Shown: in pieces, positions 16,763-25,353 of the stretch
Numbering within the stretch: the first letter of the stretch is position 1
Layout: every line of letters starts with the position of its first letter
Notes under the pieces: model-generated
Told to the model about the DNA's origin: nothing
What the model saw: only the letters and a program-made list of their open reading frames with translations
Database searches by the model: none
Translations under genes and position numbers: made by a program
From: Rhodobacteraceae bacterium EL53
GTDB lineage: Bacteria > Pseudomonadota > Alphaproteobacteria > Rhodobacterales > Rhodobacteraceae
Length of the DNA: 64,000 nt
NCBI GenBank assembly: GCA_900313015.1
Contig: OMPR01000002.1
Coordinates: 553-64,552, forward strand
Reading direction: 5' to 3'

Positions 16763-18148
16763 TCAGGAATTCACTTCATTAATTATCTGGATAAAGCGGT
16801 TGGGCCGGGGAAGATCCGGCGCGACAGCACTGGGGTCGACCATCCGCACATTGGCAATCGCGTCTTCGATCTTGCGGTACAAAAGCAAACTGCCCAGCGG
16901 ACCAAAACGCCCATTTTTGCCGTAAAGTTGGGCCTCGATCATCAAGATCAAATGGATATGACAGCGTTGTACTTCGACTTCCGTCAATTCAAGCCCCATA
17001 GGTGCAGCCACTTGGTTGGTGAAATCCTGAGCCAACGAACCGGGTTCCAGACGGCTAGACCATTCGGACGGCATCTGTGCCAGAACCGCCTTGATATCAG
17101 GACCATCCAATCCTTGAGGCCCAAGGTCTCGGGCCGTACGCGCATCAAGCTGGTCGATCGTCACCCCGCCTCGGGGTCGAAAGGCTGGCGAGAAACTGGC
17201 CGAAATGCCCGTCTTTGTACCACCCTCGTCAGGGCCAAAAAACAATGCCCAATCCAGTGGCCAACGACTGAGCTTGTGTTCATTGTCCTGTGGCGAACGC
17301 AGCACCAACGCGCCAAGATCCCGCTGTTCAGGGAATTTGTAACTCTTGCGCGGCATTGCATGAAACGCGCGCATCAGGCCATGCTGCATGGTGATCGCGT
17401 CTATGACCGGGTATTGCCTAAGCTCCTCATTCGACAGTGCTGCAATCTGAGCATCCAGAACCTGCGGTAAAAAATCCGTGCGTATAATGGCATGCCAGCT
17501 GTGAAGGACATGATTGCGAGCCATACAGAATGCCAACATCCGGCGATCCGCGAGGTTCACGGAAAGCACTTCAAAAAATCGCTCGGCAATGCGATTATGG
17601 TATCGCATCATGATCGCAGTTATTCGGTGCAAGATATGCACGTCCCGATTGCGGGCGTCGGCTATGGCGCGAATGCTGGGATCGTCGCGCCTATGGGCCA
17701 GAGTTATTATACTCTTTCGGCCAATTCGAAATAGCAGCGTCTCTTGATCATAAAGGTGGGGCAAGACGCGAGGACCTGCTCCATAAAGCGTTTCCAGCGT
17801 CAATGGGTTCTCAATGGCGTTATGGCGTTTCGGTGGGCTGCTGAACGGGTCGCCGGGCCGAACTGCGTAGGGCACCTGATTGATCGGAACGGCGTGGCCC
17901 ATGTCGTGACCAATCAACTGGCCCAGATAGGTGTAACCCGCAGGAATACACTTTTTGTCGACGATGCAGGCCTCTCTCCAGCTATGTGCGGCAAAGTCGA
18001 TTTTTGGCTGCCTTGAAGGTGATGCATCGTGACAAATCGCACCTGCAATTGGACACCCGGTACCACTGACCCAGCTCTGATCCTTGCGGTGGCCAACTTC
18101 GCCCTCAAAGGCAGCAATAGTCTCGTCGGCGGTTGCAGTAATTTTCAT
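16763..18148 (-). CDS. Animal-type heme peroxidase homologue
   Basis: 461 residues, no signal peptide. Landmarks of the peroxidase-cyclooxygenase superfamily appear in order. The distal-side motif YLGQLIGHDMGH (74-85) has the candidate distal His81. DARNRD (164-169) supplies the family's catalytic Arg context. MRYHNRIAERF (181-191) is the equivalent of the LHREHNRLA helix. WHAIIRTDFLPQ follows, and MRAFHAMPRKSY (259-270) aligns with the proximal-His motif RFGHSMVRPSY (candidate His263). It would use hydrogen peroxide to oxidise halides, phenols or protein side chains. It lies 20 bp after the YcaO gene and 14 bp before the unknown 244-residue gene, so all three are probably one transcript. It is shorter than animal enzymes, like other prokaryotic members. 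Confidence 0.8.
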   Translation of the reverse strand: MKITATADETIAAFEGEVGHRKDQSWVSGTGCPIAGAICHDASPSRQPKIDFAAHSWREACIVDKKCIPAGYTYLGQLIGHDMGHAVPINQVPYAVRPGDPFSSPPKRHNAIENPLTLETLYGAGPRVLPHLYDQETLLFRIGRKSIITLAHRRDDPSIRAIADARNRDVHILHRITAIMMRYHNRIAERFFEVLSVNLADRRMLAFCMARNHVLHSWHAIIRTDFLPQVLDAQIAALSNEELRQYPVIDAITMQHGLMRAFHAMPRKSYKFPEQRDLGALVLRSPQDNEHKLSRWPLDWALFFGPDEGGTKTGISASFSPAFRPRGGVTIDQLDARTARDLGPQGLDGPDIKAVLAQMPSEWSSRLEPGSLAQDFTNQVAAPMGLELTEVEVQRCHIHLILMIEAQLYGKNGRFGPLGSLLLYRKIEDAIANVRMVDPSAVAPDLPRPNRFIQIINEVNS

Positions 18149-18167
18149 TCGTTATCCCCCCCCAAAG

Positions 18168-19076
18168 TTACATGAACGGCGAGTTTTCGCCCCCTGATCC
18201 GTAGTTCTGGCTGTTGGGCAAATGACATCTCCAAACGCGGCGCAGCTGACCGGCTGGCGTTATGTCTTGCAACATGAGCCCCTCTTCAGTGATCTGATCG
18301 ACTGCGGTCTGTGAATCACGAGGCTCGATCAAACTATCGTCTCCAAGCAAGGTTGGGCAGCGCTCGGCGTAGTTGGCGATCTTTTCCTCGATCAAACGCG
18401 TTTCTTGCACACTGTACCCACTACGCGAAGCGAGCACTTCGCCTAGGTTAATCTCCATCAGTAGCGTTTCGCGCAGCGCTTTGCGCACGGCCTGAACCGG
18501 TTCTGAATCAGCGCCAAAACCCAAGATCGGGTCCTGTGCAACGGTCCCTTGCGATCGACCCACCGCGACCGTTACCGGGCCGGGGTAGTCAAGCAACCAG
18601 ACATCAGTGTGCCGACGCAACATGCTCCCCCGGCGCGCCCGTTTCAGCCATTGGGTTATACCCTGCTTGTGCAACCAATCCGCAGTCACCTTTTGGGCAG
18701 CCAATTGCCCCAACCACCACGCCCATACGGCTGTGCGTTCATGAGCTTCGAATATGGCCAGCCGCAGTGCTTTTTGGTTTGTCGAGTGCGCAGCAACGCC
18801 CGAATATGCCCTGGCAATCGCGGCCTTACCCGCATCACGCAATGTAGCAAGGGCCACAATCTCGGCGGTTTCACCCAAGCAACATGCCAGGGCATCTTCG
18901 CGAGTCTCGCCCGCACCGCTCGCCGTTGCACCGTCCAAAGTAAGAGCTTGGATGACGCACAAATTGGGAGCCGTCAGAACCTCACGCCAATCATGGCGGC
19001 TCCAATGCGCAATTAGCTGGTTGGCTTCTGTGGCTACCGCCTTCGAATACGTGGGTTTAGTTCTGGGTGAATCCAT
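18168..19076 (-). CDS. YcaO-like domain protein
   Basis: 302 residues, shorter than usual YcaO proteins. Three family blocks are visible: SGAGETREDALACCLGETAE (53-72), matching the SGKG.T...A..SA..EA.ER helix; GVAAHSTNQKALRLAIFEAH (93-112) followed by ERTAVWAWW, matching the GxAxGxTxxEAxxxAxxELxERDxxxxWW helix; and GFGADSEPVQAVRKALRETL (186-205). Several ATP/Mg acidic positions are kept, but the first ER and the Asp of ERD are changed. YcaO enzymes phosphorylate peptide amides to form azolines, thioamides or amidines. No precursor peptide, E1-like partner or FMN dehydrogenase is nearby. GGAGGG lies 10 bp before the ATG. It is first in the operon behind the 11-bp-repeat operator. Confidence 0.75.
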   Translation of the reverse strand: MDSPRTKPTYSKAVATEANQLIAHWSRHDWREVLTAPNLCVIQALTLDGATASGAGETREDALACCLGETAEIVALATLRDAGKAAIARAYSGVAAHSTNQKALRLAIFEAHERTAVWAWWLGQLAAQKVTADWLHKQGITQWLKRARRGSMLRRHTDVWLLDYPGPVTVAVGRSQGTVAQDPILGFGADSEPVQAVRKALRETLLMEINLGEVLASRSGYSVQETRLIEEKIANYAERCPTLLGDDSLIEPRDSQTAVDQITEEGLMLQDITPAGQLRRVWRCHLPNSQNYGSGGENSPFM

Positions 19077-19143
19077 GCTGCTGATACCCTCCGCTTATTT
19101 TTCCTACCAGTCACGCCCCATTGGCTCTGAGGTCTAAAACGGC

Positions 19144-19197
19144 GCTGTGATTTTTCTGTGACCCAGCGTGTCACACATAAATCACGCAGCAATCACA
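19144..19197. promoter_or_regulatory. Five TGTGA/TCACA half-sites at 11-bp spacing in a divergent promoter (likely SARP operator)
   Basis: TGTGA occurs at 19145 and 19156; its complement TCACA/TCACG occurs at 19170, 19181 and 19192. Spacing within each array is exactly 11 bp, and the arrays face each other. SARP regulators typically bind heptamer direct repeats separated by 4 bp, i.e. an 11-bp period, which matches. The site lies between the YcaO operon (minus) and the 833-residue hydrolase gene (plus), and a SARP gene is in the same locus. Binding is inferred. Confidence 0.65.
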
Positions 19198-19285
19198 GGC
19201 CCAGTCTACACCCCTCGTCAATTGTTGGTTCGGCGTTTCATCGATTTCAACCGAACTCTTTCAGATCCTTACGAGGAGGCGAAAA

Positions 19286-21787
19286 ATGAATAAGATCAAC
19301 GAAGAGCTTTCAAAGGTCATTGCTCAGGCGGATACCGCCGTAGATCAGGATAGCCTGACTGACGCAATCGAGCGTTTAGACGCGATGCTCAAAGATGGGT
19401 TCGTCCAAGCCGAAGCCTCGGCGCTGCCTTATGCGCCCGCGCTCGAGATGACGACAGAGTTTGAAATCACCTATGCACAGGCGCCTGAGGGGGGCGCAGA
19501 AGGCAAGTTTGGCCGCTTCATCGGCAGCATGGCCCTGGACTCAGCCAACGCTATTGCACGGGCGAAACGCCGGGCAGAGTATCGACTCAAGACGTTGTTC
19601 GGCTTTGACGGGCTGCGTATCGTCGAAGACGGCGACAGCTGGACACAATACCCAGTCTTGCTTGAGGATATTGGTGACCAATTGCAGGCTCAGGACGATT
19701 TCGCGGTCTTTTCCGTGGGGGGCGCGGGCGATTTGGTTTCCGACATGGCCAACGAAAAAGAATATCTAAGCGCTTTGCAGATCACTGACGCTGCGGTGTT
19801 GCTGGTGTCGGGTGGTGGCAATGACATGTTCGGCCACCTTCAGGACATTTTAGTCGACTACACAGACGGTGCCAGCCCTGCAGATCTGATTAATCACGGA
19901 GCTTTTGGTCCAATCCTGCGAACAGTGACTGAGAACTACGAGACAATCCTGACCGACGTTGCTACATCCTTTCCCGACGTATGCATATTCACCCACGGCT
20001 ATGATCTGCCGTTTCCGTTGGACGACGGTAAATGGATTGGACCCGCACTGACAGCGCGCAGCATTCCTTTCGACATCGGACGCGGGGTGCTGAACGTGAT
20101 CCTCGACATGTTCAATGCCGAGATGGTGACGCTGGAAGCGCGTCATTCCAACATGGTGTTTTGCGATCTCCGAGGCGAGGTCGATCGCGGACTGAATTCT
20201 TGGTTCGATGAGTTGCACCCCAAAAACGCTGGCTACACCCGCGCCGCCGCCGCCATCGAGAGAGTGATCCGCGATCGCATGCTGGGCGGGTTGGAAACCA
20301 CGCCCGGGCACTTGACTGCTAAGGCTATTCCCGAGCGAAGCAAAGCGGCCGGAACTGTGGTTCTGGATCCCGGTCACGGTGGAACCACAAAGGTTGGCGG
20401 CTCCAGTGCCAACAACGCCACCGGGCCTCACGGCACCTTGGAGAAAGACCTGACACTCGATGTGGCGCTGCGCACAAAAACAGTTTTGGAGCATCGGGGG
20501 TACAACGTCCTTCTGACGCGCAGCAGCGATGTCAATCTTGGTCTTTCTGCGCGCGCTGCGGTCGCTCGGTCGGTGGGGGCTGCGGCATTTGTCTCGATCC
20601 ATTTCAACGGGTCGGCCAATCACAACGCCCAAGGGACAGAGACCTTCGTGCATAAATCTCTGCCAAATGGAGCGCATCCTTCCAAAGCTCTCTGCCGCGC
20701 GGTGCAATCGGAAATGGTGGCCGCCTTGGGTTTGCGCGACCGCAATAAGGGTTTTCCATTGGGTGCCAAGTCCGGCGGCTTTGGTGTGCTAAACCCGCAC
20801 CATCATGCCCAGCAAACCGCAGCAGTCCTGCACGAAGTCAGCTTTTTGGATCGAGCCGATGAAGAAGAGCGGCTTTCAAAGGTGTCTTACAAGCGCAAGA
20901 TTGCCATCGCCTTGGCAGACGGGGTCGAGGCCTACCTGACAGGAATAGCGCCGGTCGAAAACTTTAGTGCCGCCGAAATCGAGCTGGGAGATGCAGTGGA
21001 ACTGGCCAAAGTTGAAAGCGATTTTTCCGCTGCAGCTGAACATTTGTTCGAATGGCGAGATACCTCAGACGACGCTGACGAGTGTGGTTTCGAAACGTAT
21101 GACGTATCCAATGGTCATCTGCTGGGTGTGGATTCGGTTGCTCAGGGCAATTTAGGGTTCTTGCACGCACTGGCCGAAATCGAAGCCCGCTTTTCCAAAG
21201 GTCAAGGCCACGTCATCGACGGTCCGGATGAAGGCCACGAAACCTCGGAACGGGATCCTGCCATTGAACGCGCTTTCGGCTCTCATTCCTTTGATGTCGG
21301 GGCCAATGTGACGGTATTGGCGGACGTGTTTGGCAGAGTGGAAAGCACAAGCTTTTCCCACAGCGACTTCGAAGCCTTCATCCGCAGCCTGGGCTTGCGC
21401 TATTTCAGCCCGTCCGAGTTTCTGGTTCTGGGAGGGCAGAATAAATCTGGCAAATGTGCGGGTAAGAACACCCTGCCCCCGCAATCGTTGTGGGGAAATA
21501 TCGCGAACACGGCGTTGCTGGTCGACAGGATCCGCGACCGCCTAAACGCGCCTGTCTTTATCACCTCTGCCTACCGTTCGCCTCCATACAACGCCTGTAT
21601 CGGCGGCGCCAGCGCATCCCAGCACATGCGGTTCAACGCATTGGATTGGTACTGCACCGCGCATGATCGCGCTCATTGGCGTCAGGTCGCCGAACAGTTG
21701 CAGGCGTCCGATCCCGGTCGGTTCGCAGGCTTCATCAAAGATTATGCTGGCGGTAACTTCGTCCATATCGATACCCGCTACACCTGA
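19286..21787 (+). CDS. Three-domain hydrolase: SGNH + N-acetylmuramoyl-L-alanine amidase + M15 peptidase
   Basis: 833 residues, with GAGGAGG upstream of the ATG. Residues 1-100 are a helical leader with no signal peptide. Residues ~105-335 form an SGNH-type hydrolase with GDSW (Ser118), GGGND (176-180) and DELHP (Asp308/His311). Residues ~356-552 are an Amidase_3 zinc amidase with DPGHGG (His364), TLEKD (Glu386), SIHFNG (His439) and HEVSF (Glu517). Residues ~690-833 are an M15-type D-Ala peptidase domain with AYRSPPYN, SQHMRFNALD (His780, Asp787) and FVHID (His827). All catalytic residues look intact. It is predicted to cut peptidoglycan amide and peptide bonds and to remove an acyl or acetyl group. 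The lack of an export signal is striking. It is followed by a hairpin and then the second multi-enzyme gene. Confidence 0.85.
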   Translation: MNKINEELSKVIAQADTAVDQDSLTDAIERLDAMLKDGFVQAEASALPYAPALEMTTEFEITYAQAPEGGAEGKFGRFIGSMALDSANAIARAKRRAEYRLKTLFGFDGLRIVEDGDSWTQYPVLLEDIGDQLQAQDDFAVFSVGGAGDLVSDMANEKEYLSALQITDAAVLLVSGGGNDMFGHLQDILVDYTDGASPADLINHGAFGPILRTVTENYETILTDVATSFPDVCIFTHGYDLPFPLDDGKWIGPALTARSIPFDIGRGVLNVILDMFNAEMVTLEARHSNMVFCDLRGEVDRGLNSWFDELHPKNAGYTRAAAAIERVIRDRMLGGLETTPGHLTAKAIPERSKAAGTVVLDPGHGGTTKVGGSSANNATGPHGTLEKDLTLDVALRTKTVLEHRGYNVLLTRSSDVNLGLSARAAVARSVGAAAFVSIHFNGSANHNAQGTETFVHKSLPNGAHPSKALCRAVQSEMVAALGLRDRNKGFPLGAKSGGFGVLNPHHHAQQTAAVLHEVSFLDRADEEERLSKVSYKRKIAIALADGVEAYLTGIAPVENFSAAEIELGDAVELAKVESDFSAAAEHLFEWRDTSDDADECGFETYDVSNGHLLGVDSVAQGNLGFLHALAEIEARFSKGQGHVIDGPDEGHETSERDPAIERAFGSHSFDVGANVTVLADVFGRVESTSFSHSDFEAFIRSLGLRYFSPSEFLVLGGQNKSGKCAGKNTLPPQSLWGNIANTALLVDRIRDRLNAPVFITSAYRSPPYNACIGGASASQHMRFNALDWYCTAHDRAHWRQVAEQLQASDPGRFAGFIKDYAGGNFVHIDTRYT

Positions 21788-21808
21788 ATTTTCTAAATTT
21801 GAACGTTG

Positions 21809-21829
21809 GGGATCGGCCTAGCCGATCCC
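21809..21829 (+). other. Perfect 9-bp hairpin between the two large hydrolase genes
   Basis: GGGATCGGC-CTA-GCCGATCCC: a 9-bp GC-rich stem with a 3-base loop, 22 bp after the first stop codon and about 20 bp before the next start. No U-tract follows, so it is not a standard terminator. An mRNA-processing, stabilising or partial attenuating element is more likely. Confidence 0.6.
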
Positions 21830-21851
21830 GGGCAAGCAAAGGGAAAAGACA

Positions 21852-24530
21852 ATGTCCAATTCATCGTCCAACAGTGCTCCCCAAATCGATTTTAAAGCAG
21901 ACTGGAACAATCTGGATCCCTTCAACGATCTCGGCGCAGTTGCCAAGGTCGACAGCCCGCGGCGGATGCTGGATCAGTTTTCTAACGGCCTGCGCGGCGG
22001 CGCGGAAAAGACCGTGGGCCGCAAGGAAATGATTGATGCCCGATTGATTTCCCTCCTAGCCAAGCACAGTCTTGCAGTGTGCCGAGTGACTGTGCCGGCA
22101 GGCGAGGTTGATTTCAGAGGGCAAATGGCAACTGGTGGCTGGCATGGCACCGGCTTTCTGGTGGCGCCGAATATCTTGCTGACCAACCACCACGTTCTGA
22201 ATGACGAAACGGTTGCGTCCAAAGCCGTAGCCGAATTCGATTATCGCACCTCGGAGGCGGATCTGCTGGGCGGGCCACCCAATTCCACCCCTTCCGCCGT
22301 ACACTTCAAATTGACGCCCGAGCGGCTTTTCATCACCAGTTCATTCGAAGATTTCGACTATACATTTGTCTGGATCGAAAGCGCGGCGGCCGAGCAGTTC
22401 GGCACGATCCAGATGACGCGCGGGTCGTTTCTGATCCGCCAGACCGAGCCGACCTTTATCCTGCATCACCCCAACGGGCATCCGCAAAAAGCGTCGGTGG
22501 ACGACACCGAATTGCTGTCGGTGAATTCCAGCTTTCTGCTTTACGCAGCGGATACCGAAGGGGGATCGTCGGGGGCACCTGTGTTCAACAAGCATGGGCA
22601 ACTGGCAGGCTTACACCACGCTTGGTGGCCCATTCAAAGCCTCCGGGCGAAATTTCCAAACCTTACCGGACGGCTGAACGATGGCAATATCACCGGCCAT
22701 GCCAACGAAGGAATCAAGTTGGCGGCCATGGCCATCGATCTGGAACGCCGTATTGCCATGGGTGACACAAAGGCACGTGATGCGGCGACCGTTCTGCAAG
22801 CTTTTGACGGATCGGACACTCTGACCGGAATGTTTGGCAGCTTGGGTCGCCACAGCGGCGAAACAACGGCGCCGGCCTATGAAAAGGTTGTCACTGTCTA
22901 TCAGGGCCGAGAGCAGGATATCGACGTTGGTGCCTGGAACATCGAATGGCTAAACCGAGACTATGATAACGCAGACCGGCTGCATCGAGTCGCCACCGTC
23001 ATTTCTGACCTGAACCTTGATATCTGGGCGCTGTCCGAGGTCTCCGTCCCCGCTGTTGACGGTTTGATCAAGGTTCTGCGCGACACGTTCAAGCAGGAGT
23101 TCGAAGCCGCCTATTACGAACCCGATTCCAGCACCGGCAAGCAGTCGACAGCCATCATCTGGCGCCCTAACGTGGTCGAATGCACGCGCGAAGACTGGCC
23201 AGAGGACCTGGATGCTCTGTTCCGTTCTCACAGCGAAGACGATGATCTGCCTTTCGAAGCGGTGCATGGAAAAATCTTCAACCGCTACCCCGGTCTTTTC
23301 CGGATCAACCTGAAGAGCGAAGAGAAGGACTTTGATTTTTACCTCGTGCCGCTGCACCTGAAGGCAAAAAAGGAAGGCAGCCTACGCCGCGAGATGGCGT
23401 CTAAAGCTCTGTCTTATGCTGTCGATCAGATGATCCAGATTCACGGTAAGGACAGCGACTGGATTATTTTGGGCGACGTGAACGCCTCATTGAAAAGCGG
23501 CGATTTTGACGCATTGGAAGAAGGCGGCTTCACCGCGTTTGGCGCTGTAGACGAGAATAATGGTGCTTTCACTTACCTCAAGGCGCCCTACAAAACCCTG
23601 ATCGACAATATCTTTGTCTCGGACTCCATGTCGCGCGTAGCCAATGCGGATGATTTTTACATCATCGAAACTGATCGCACGGTCAGCCGGTTCGTCAAGG
23701 AGACCTCGGATCATCGCCCCATCGCGTTGCGCCTATCGCTTGCCGATCTGCCGAATACGCCTGCCAGAAATGGAGAGCGACTTTCTGTTGACGACGCGTT
23801 TCACCTGATGCTGGCGCGGGCAGGGCTGTCTCCCAACTCCCTCCGTGAAACCTTGCCCGTGCCCAGTTACAGCAGCACGGACCCAACGTCAGACTGGCTG
23901 GTTGGACGGCGCAACAAAACCCAGTTCTTTCAGGACAACCGCGCCCGCTTCATCGACGAGATCACCCAGGCTAATGCACAGATGAGCAATCTCCTCGGCG
24001 CTAGGTTGCAACCGCTAACTCTGACTGATGTCGCCGTGGTCTATATGGCCGAGGCGGGTCTAAAGGGCGGAATCGTAGACCCGGGTTTCGTGCATTCAAA
24101 CGGAGAGATCGGGCTGTTCCCACTGCCCAGTAGAACTTCATTCTGGGTTGGCCCTCATGCTCCTGCTCATAACCAGCCGATGACGCTGGACGTGAACATC
24201 AGAACCTATCTAACCTATCTTTGCGCGCTGAGAAATAAAGTGGTTAAGACCGTCTCAAACATCCCGCTTTACCCGGGGCTGTTTCGCGAAGACGGCATAG
24301 CAGGCCATCCCGACCGTGAGGCCAAACTGCTGGCTGGGATCGTGCGTGGCTATTTCTGGAGCGGCAACTATGCCAGCAGGAAAGTGCCCTTTGGTCACAT
24401 CTTGGCGGGCTACGCCGATGACAAGCCGCTCGATCAGATCATTGCCTCCACTGACTATGTCCACGCTGGAAAACCTCTGATGACAAACCGTCAAGGCAAC
24501 ATCGACGAAGCGCTATTCGTCCTTGTCTGA
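21852..24530 (+). CDS. Trypsin-like protease + EEP nuclease/phosphatase + lysozyme-like C-terminus
   Basis: 892 residues, with no signal peptide or membrane segment. Residues ~65-275 are a trypsin-like serine protease: LLTNHHVL (His114), FEDFDYTFVW (Asp169) and GGSSGAPVF (Ser240). Residues ~355-632 are an endonuclease/exonuclease/phosphatase domain: VGAWNIEWL (Asn363), ALSEV (Glu396), VPLHLK (His502), ILGDVNAS (Asp542, Asn544), LIDNIF and SDHRPIALRL (Asp620, His621). Residues ~640-892 are less clear. YMAEAGL, SNGEIGLFPLP and NIRTYLTYLCAL resemble a transglycosylase/lysozyme-like fold, with Glu734 as candidate acid. It lies 64 bp after the 833-residue gene and is probably co-transcribed. It is predicted to attack protein, nucleic acid or phosphoesters, and possibly glycan strands. 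Confidence 0.83.
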   Translation: MSNSSSNSAPQIDFKADWNNLDPFNDLGAVAKVDSPRRMLDQFSNGLRGGAEKTVGRKEMIDARLISLLAKHSLAVCRVTVPAGEVDFRGQMATGGWHGTGFLVAPNILLTNHHVLNDETVASKAVAEFDYRTSEADLLGGPPNSTPSAVHFKLTPERLFITSSFEDFDYTFVWIESAAAEQFGTIQMTRGSFLIRQTEPTFILHHPNGHPQKASVDDTELLSVNSSFLLYAADTEGGSSGAPVFNKHGQLAGLHHAWWPIQSLRAKFPNLTGRLNDGNITGHANEGIKLAAMAIDLERRIAMGDTKARDAATVLQAFDGSDTLTGMFGSLGRHSGETTAPAYEKVVTVYQGREQDIDVGAWNIEWLNRDYDNADRLHRVATVISDLNLDIWALSEVSVPAVDGLIKVLRDTFKQEFEAAYYEPDSSTGKQSTAIIWRPNVVECTREDWPEDLDALFRSHSEDDDLPFEAVHGKIFNRYPGLFRINLKSEEKDFDFYLVPLHLKAKKEGSLRREMASKALSYAVDQMIQIHGKDSDWIILGDVNASLKSGDFDALEEGGFTAFGAVDENNGAFTYLKAPYKTLIDNIFVSDSMSRVANADDFYIIETDRTVSRFVKETSDHRPIALRLSLADLPNTPARNGERLSVDDAFHLMLARAGLSPNSLRETLPVPSYSSTDPTSDWLVGRRNKTQFFQDNRARFIDEITQANAQMSNLLGARLQPLTLTDVAVVYMAEAGLKGGIVDPGFVHSNGEIGLFPLPSRTSFWVGPHAPAHNQPMTLDVNIRTYLTYLCALRNKVVKTVSNIPLYPGLFREDGIAGHPDREAKLLAGIVRGYFWSGNYASRKVPFGHILAGYADDKPLDQIIASTDYVHAGKPLMTNRQGNIDEALFVLV

Positions 24531-24557
24531 ACGCATGTACTCTACTGCGAGATAAAC

Positions 24558-24573
24558 ATGTCAATATTGACAT
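24558..24573. other. Perfect 16-bp palindrome
   Basis: ATGTCAATATTGACAT is self-complementary over its full length and lies 28 bp after the stop of the 892-residue gene. It is AT-rich in the centre with no U-tract, so it fits a protein-binding dyad better than a terminator. No downstream gene start is near, so its function is unknown. Confidence 0.45.
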
Positions 24574-25353
24574 CCATTAGCACTTGAGGATTCACAGCCT
24601 TTGCGCACCCGCACAGGCTGATGATGTATAAAATTGGTGATCTCGGTCAAATACTTAGGCCCCGCAGTGCGCGCGCGCCTCACGCGAACGCGGGCACTGG
24701 TTACCTCCAGTTTTCTGAGCGAGGGGTGCCATTGGGGGTATTTAACGAAGTCAAAAGAGACAACGAAGCAATCCAGATTACTGCCCCTATGATTTTGATG
24801 AGTTGACCTCGATAGACGCAATTACAAAGCCCAGATTGCCGATTGGTTCCCGGACGGTTCTCCACAGGACTGCAGTACTGGTACTCCCATCCGCAATGGA
24901 ATCGCGTCATGCATGTATCATGAGCAGCGACGCCATTGGCCGAGCGAATTGCAAAGCAATCTTCCAAGAGGGGACGATGATCCTGATATGGCCCTCAAAG
25001 AAATACAAAAACCGCCGAACCCAAACCGGCCAGTTCCAGCAGAGATAGTCTCCAAGCCCAGTTTATCAGAAAGCTTGATTCAGAGGCGCACTCGTTGGTG
25101 CATTCTGAAGTAGTGACAACCCAAACTATCCAACACGTTGCCGATTTGGCCAATCAATAGATCGGTCGAGAAACACGTTCCCGTTGGGCACCATTGTCGA
25201 CTGCGAGTGATTGGTGCTGAAAGCCTTTGGTTTCCAGTAGCACATGGCAGCCAGCTAACGTTGGCTTTCACGAAAAACCCAACCCATCTGAATAGTATTA
25301 CAAACAGTGTCCAACGAAACTCTCTGAATGTGTCAAATTACAAAGTAGAACCC
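24574..25353. other. Gene-poor boundary between the hydrolase locus and flagellar genes
   Basis: About 780 bp with no supported gene. Short frames exist on both strands but none has a ribosome-binding site and family-like content. Fragments read like decayed coding DNA (for example NYKAQIADWFPDGSPQDCST near 24820). It is probably a scar region at the right edge of the locus. Confidence 0.4.

Noticed and set aside
19156-19174. CRP-type site (TGTGA...TCACA)
   Set aside because: The two half-sites are separated by 9 bp, not the 6 bp of CRP sites, and further copies at 11-bp spacing fit a SARP array better.
19850-20707. 285-residue minus-strand open frame
   Set aside because: Antisense to the SGNH and amidase domains, which have complete active sites on the plus strand.
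24621-25113. Small plus-strand frames as YcaO precursor peptides
   Set aside because: They lack ribosome-binding sites, lie beyond the effector genes and show no Cys/Ser/Thr-rich core; they look like decayed DNA.
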